From Aphidius gifuensis (lineage: Eukaryota; Arthropoda; Insecta; Hymenoptera; Braconidae), in the NCBI RefSeq assembly GCF_014905175.1, contig NC_057791.1:4588001-4652000 (forward strand): 64,000 nucleotides of DNA, given 5' to 3'. The translations under genes and the position numbers were made by a program. The notes beneath the pieces were generated by a model. That model was not told the origin of the DNA, searched no databases, and saw nothing but the letters and a program-made list of their open reading frames with translations. Positions 62,444 to 64,000 of this stretch are shown piece after piece. The stretch's first letter is position 1. Each line of letters opens with the position of its first letter.

Positions 62444-63774
62444 TCACTTGATTTTAGGTTTTTCTTTTTCATCTTTTTTTTCTTCTTCTTTTTTTTCATC
62501 TTTTTTAATTTCTTTTTTATCTGTTTCTTTTTTTTCAGCATCACGATTTGTTAATTTATTATTAATCAAATTATGCAATGCAATTATTGATCTAACAAGT
62601 GCTGCAAGATAAACAACCAACATTTGATCATTTGTTTTAACATATAATGAATCAACAAATGAATTTTGTGTCATATCAGGAAGAAGATTAAATATATCTT
62701 GAAGTTGATATACAATCTGATGATTAATTGGTAATTTACCACTTCCAACCTAATTGATAAATTAATTTAAATAAATAAATATATTAAAGGAAGTTTATTA
62801 AGATAAAAAAAATATTGCAAATACCTGAAGTAAATAATCTTTAATTTCTCTAATTTGAGCATGAAGTCCTTTTAATCCCAATAATTGATTTGTTATTCTT
62901 TGACTGAGTGTACCAACTGTTGTGTCTTTAATATCTCTTAATAAATGTTCAACACCAACTTCTTCAGCTTCTTCAGCTCCAATTTCACTTGGTATATGTT
63001 CAAATGTTCTTGATGTTGGTGAGCCATCCTAAAAAAATAATATAATAATAAAAAATACATCAAATTTTTATGTTGTTGTTGTTTTTTTAGATTAAAATAA
63101 TAATTAATAAATAATTACATCATGAACTTCTTCAACAGCTTGATAAGCTTCAGTTGGAAGACCAAGATCTTTTGGTTTAGCATCAATTATAACAAGAACA
63201 GAATTTGGACAATATCTTTTGATTAATTCATTAATTGCTACGTCATTTTGATGAAGTTTTGGACCAGTATGATACCAACCAACAACTTTTTCTCTTGCTA
63301 AAAAAAGAAAATATCAATTAATTATCAAATATTTTATAATTGTATTTATTTGTTTATGTTATTTGCAACTTACCATTAACTTTTTTAAACATTCCAAACA
63401 TATTCTCCAAATAATCATGATCCAAAAACCATACAGATTTATCCTTGTCATCTTCATCGAATGGAACTATTTTAAAAATTTATAAAAATATATTTAACAT
63501 GTTTTTGATGAATTAAGATATTATTATTATGATAATATAATAATAATTAATGAGTATTTTATTTATAAAAGACAATAAATTGACGTCCTAAGTTCTAACC
63601 TGCAAAGCTATTTGACACATCAAGAACGCCTTTGCCTCTCCAGCAACCAAGTAAAACACCAACAACACGTTTTTGATTACCAATTTTTCCCATACGATTA
63701 AAATGATCAACAACACTTAATAATACAAGTGGATGAACCACAACTTTTGATGTTACAACTTCTTGACTCGGCAT
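62444..63774 (-). CDS. Rpn8: 26S proteasome non-ATPase regulatory subunit 7 (Rpn8/PSMD7)
   Basis: Five exons (63774-63600, 63466-63374, 63297-63119, 63028-62825, 62749-62444) give 318 aa. This is the MPN-domain subunit of the 19S regulatory lid that pairs with the deubiquitinase Rpn11. Residues 8 to about 140 form the MPN domain (VVVHPLVLLSVVDHFNR, VVGVLLGCWRGKGVLDVSNS, VVGWYHTGPKLHQND). The metal-binding HxHP motif of active JAMM proteases is replaced by HTGPKLHQND, as expected for the inactive Rpn8. Helices that assemble the lid bundle follow (NQLLGLKGLHAQIREIKDYL, SLYVKTNDQMLVVYLAALVR), then a Lys/Glu-rich tail of about 40 residues. The start is placed at MPSQEVV, where family members begin; the frame open upstream of it has no ATG. 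Confidence 0.95.
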
Positions 63775-64000
63775 TTTTGATAGATTTTTATTTGATACTC
63801 TTGTTTTTTTACAAATTTGGCTTTCTTCTTCAGCCAATTTTCAACACACAAAATTGAATTATCATCCACGGTGCTGCCAACACAACCAAACTATAAATAT
63901 TATTATTTTTTTTTTTCTCTCTCTCTCTTTTTAAAATGTCTTCTTTATTTAGCGGGAATATTTAAATAATTAAATTATCATATATATTTATTGTTCACCA
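63775..64000. promoter_or_regulatory. Rpn8 upstream region (window edge)
   Basis: This edge segment should carry the 5' UTR and promoter of Rpn8. It contains an AT-rich tract with a CT repeat (TCTCTCTCTC near 63916). No further gene is visible before the window ends. Confidence 0.4.

Noticed and set aside
63775..63837. N-terminal extension of Rpn8 by 21 codons
   Set aside because: The extension begins with TTG, while MPSQEVV at 63774 matches where this family normally begins.
1..64000. tRNA, rRNA, snRNA or CRISPR-like arrays
   Set aside because: No T-loop or B-box (GGTTCGAAT-like) sequences with cloverleaf pairing, no snRNA signatures and no regularly spaced repeats were found on reading both strands.

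Overview
This is a eukaryotic, very AT-rich window carrying intron-containing, insect-type genes. The protein families (Methuselah-like receptor, SLC9B antiporter, neuroligin, tandem fatty acyl-CoA reductases, Artichoke-like leucine-rich-repeat protein, MFSD1, L-threonine dehydrogenase, DHX33, Rpn8) and the short AT-rich introns fit an insect nuclear genome. A parasitoid hymenopteran such as a braconid wasp is my best guess, from base composition and gene style only. No bacterial, viral, CRISPR or rRNA/tRNA features were seen.

Layout. Positions 1-8600 hold no recognisable conserved gene but are rich in structure. There is a perfect 16-nt inverted repeat centred near 2059, from which two related, divergently oriented promoter/short-exon cassettes run outward. 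A third partial cassette lies at 2748-3225. There is also a 43-nt-arm hairpin, a duplicated pair of exon-like segments on the minus strand, a 100-bp tandem duplication, a possible mariner-type MITE and a three-copy local repeat. From 8620 to 11889 lies a seven-exon Methuselah-like GPCR (+). From 12255 to 19277 lies an SLC9B/NHA antiporter (-). After about 5 kb of empty AT-rich DNA comes neuroligin (-, 24604-30669), followed by a GC-richer promoter-like flank and a lone orphan ORF (+, 33096-33647). A tandem array of three fatty acyl-CoA reductase genes (+) fills 35929-44650. Then come DHX33 (-), MFSD1 (-, with two competing last exons), mitochondrial L-threonine dehydrogenase (-), an Artichoke-like LRR protein (+, 56528-62079) and proteasome subunit Rpn8 (-, 62444-63774).

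The conserved genes look like unrelated single-copy neighbours. The fatty acyl-CoA reductase array is the only family that works as a set: three near-identical reductases for wax, hydrocarbon or pheromone-alcohol synthesis, with copied promoters. All exon boundaries were derived by hand from GT-AG sites and phase continuity, and each conserved gene gives one uninterrupted frame. The points I would follow up first are the duplicated alternative last exon of MFSD1, which would remove an acidic dileucine sorting motif, and the divergent cassette locus at 1.8-3.2 kb.
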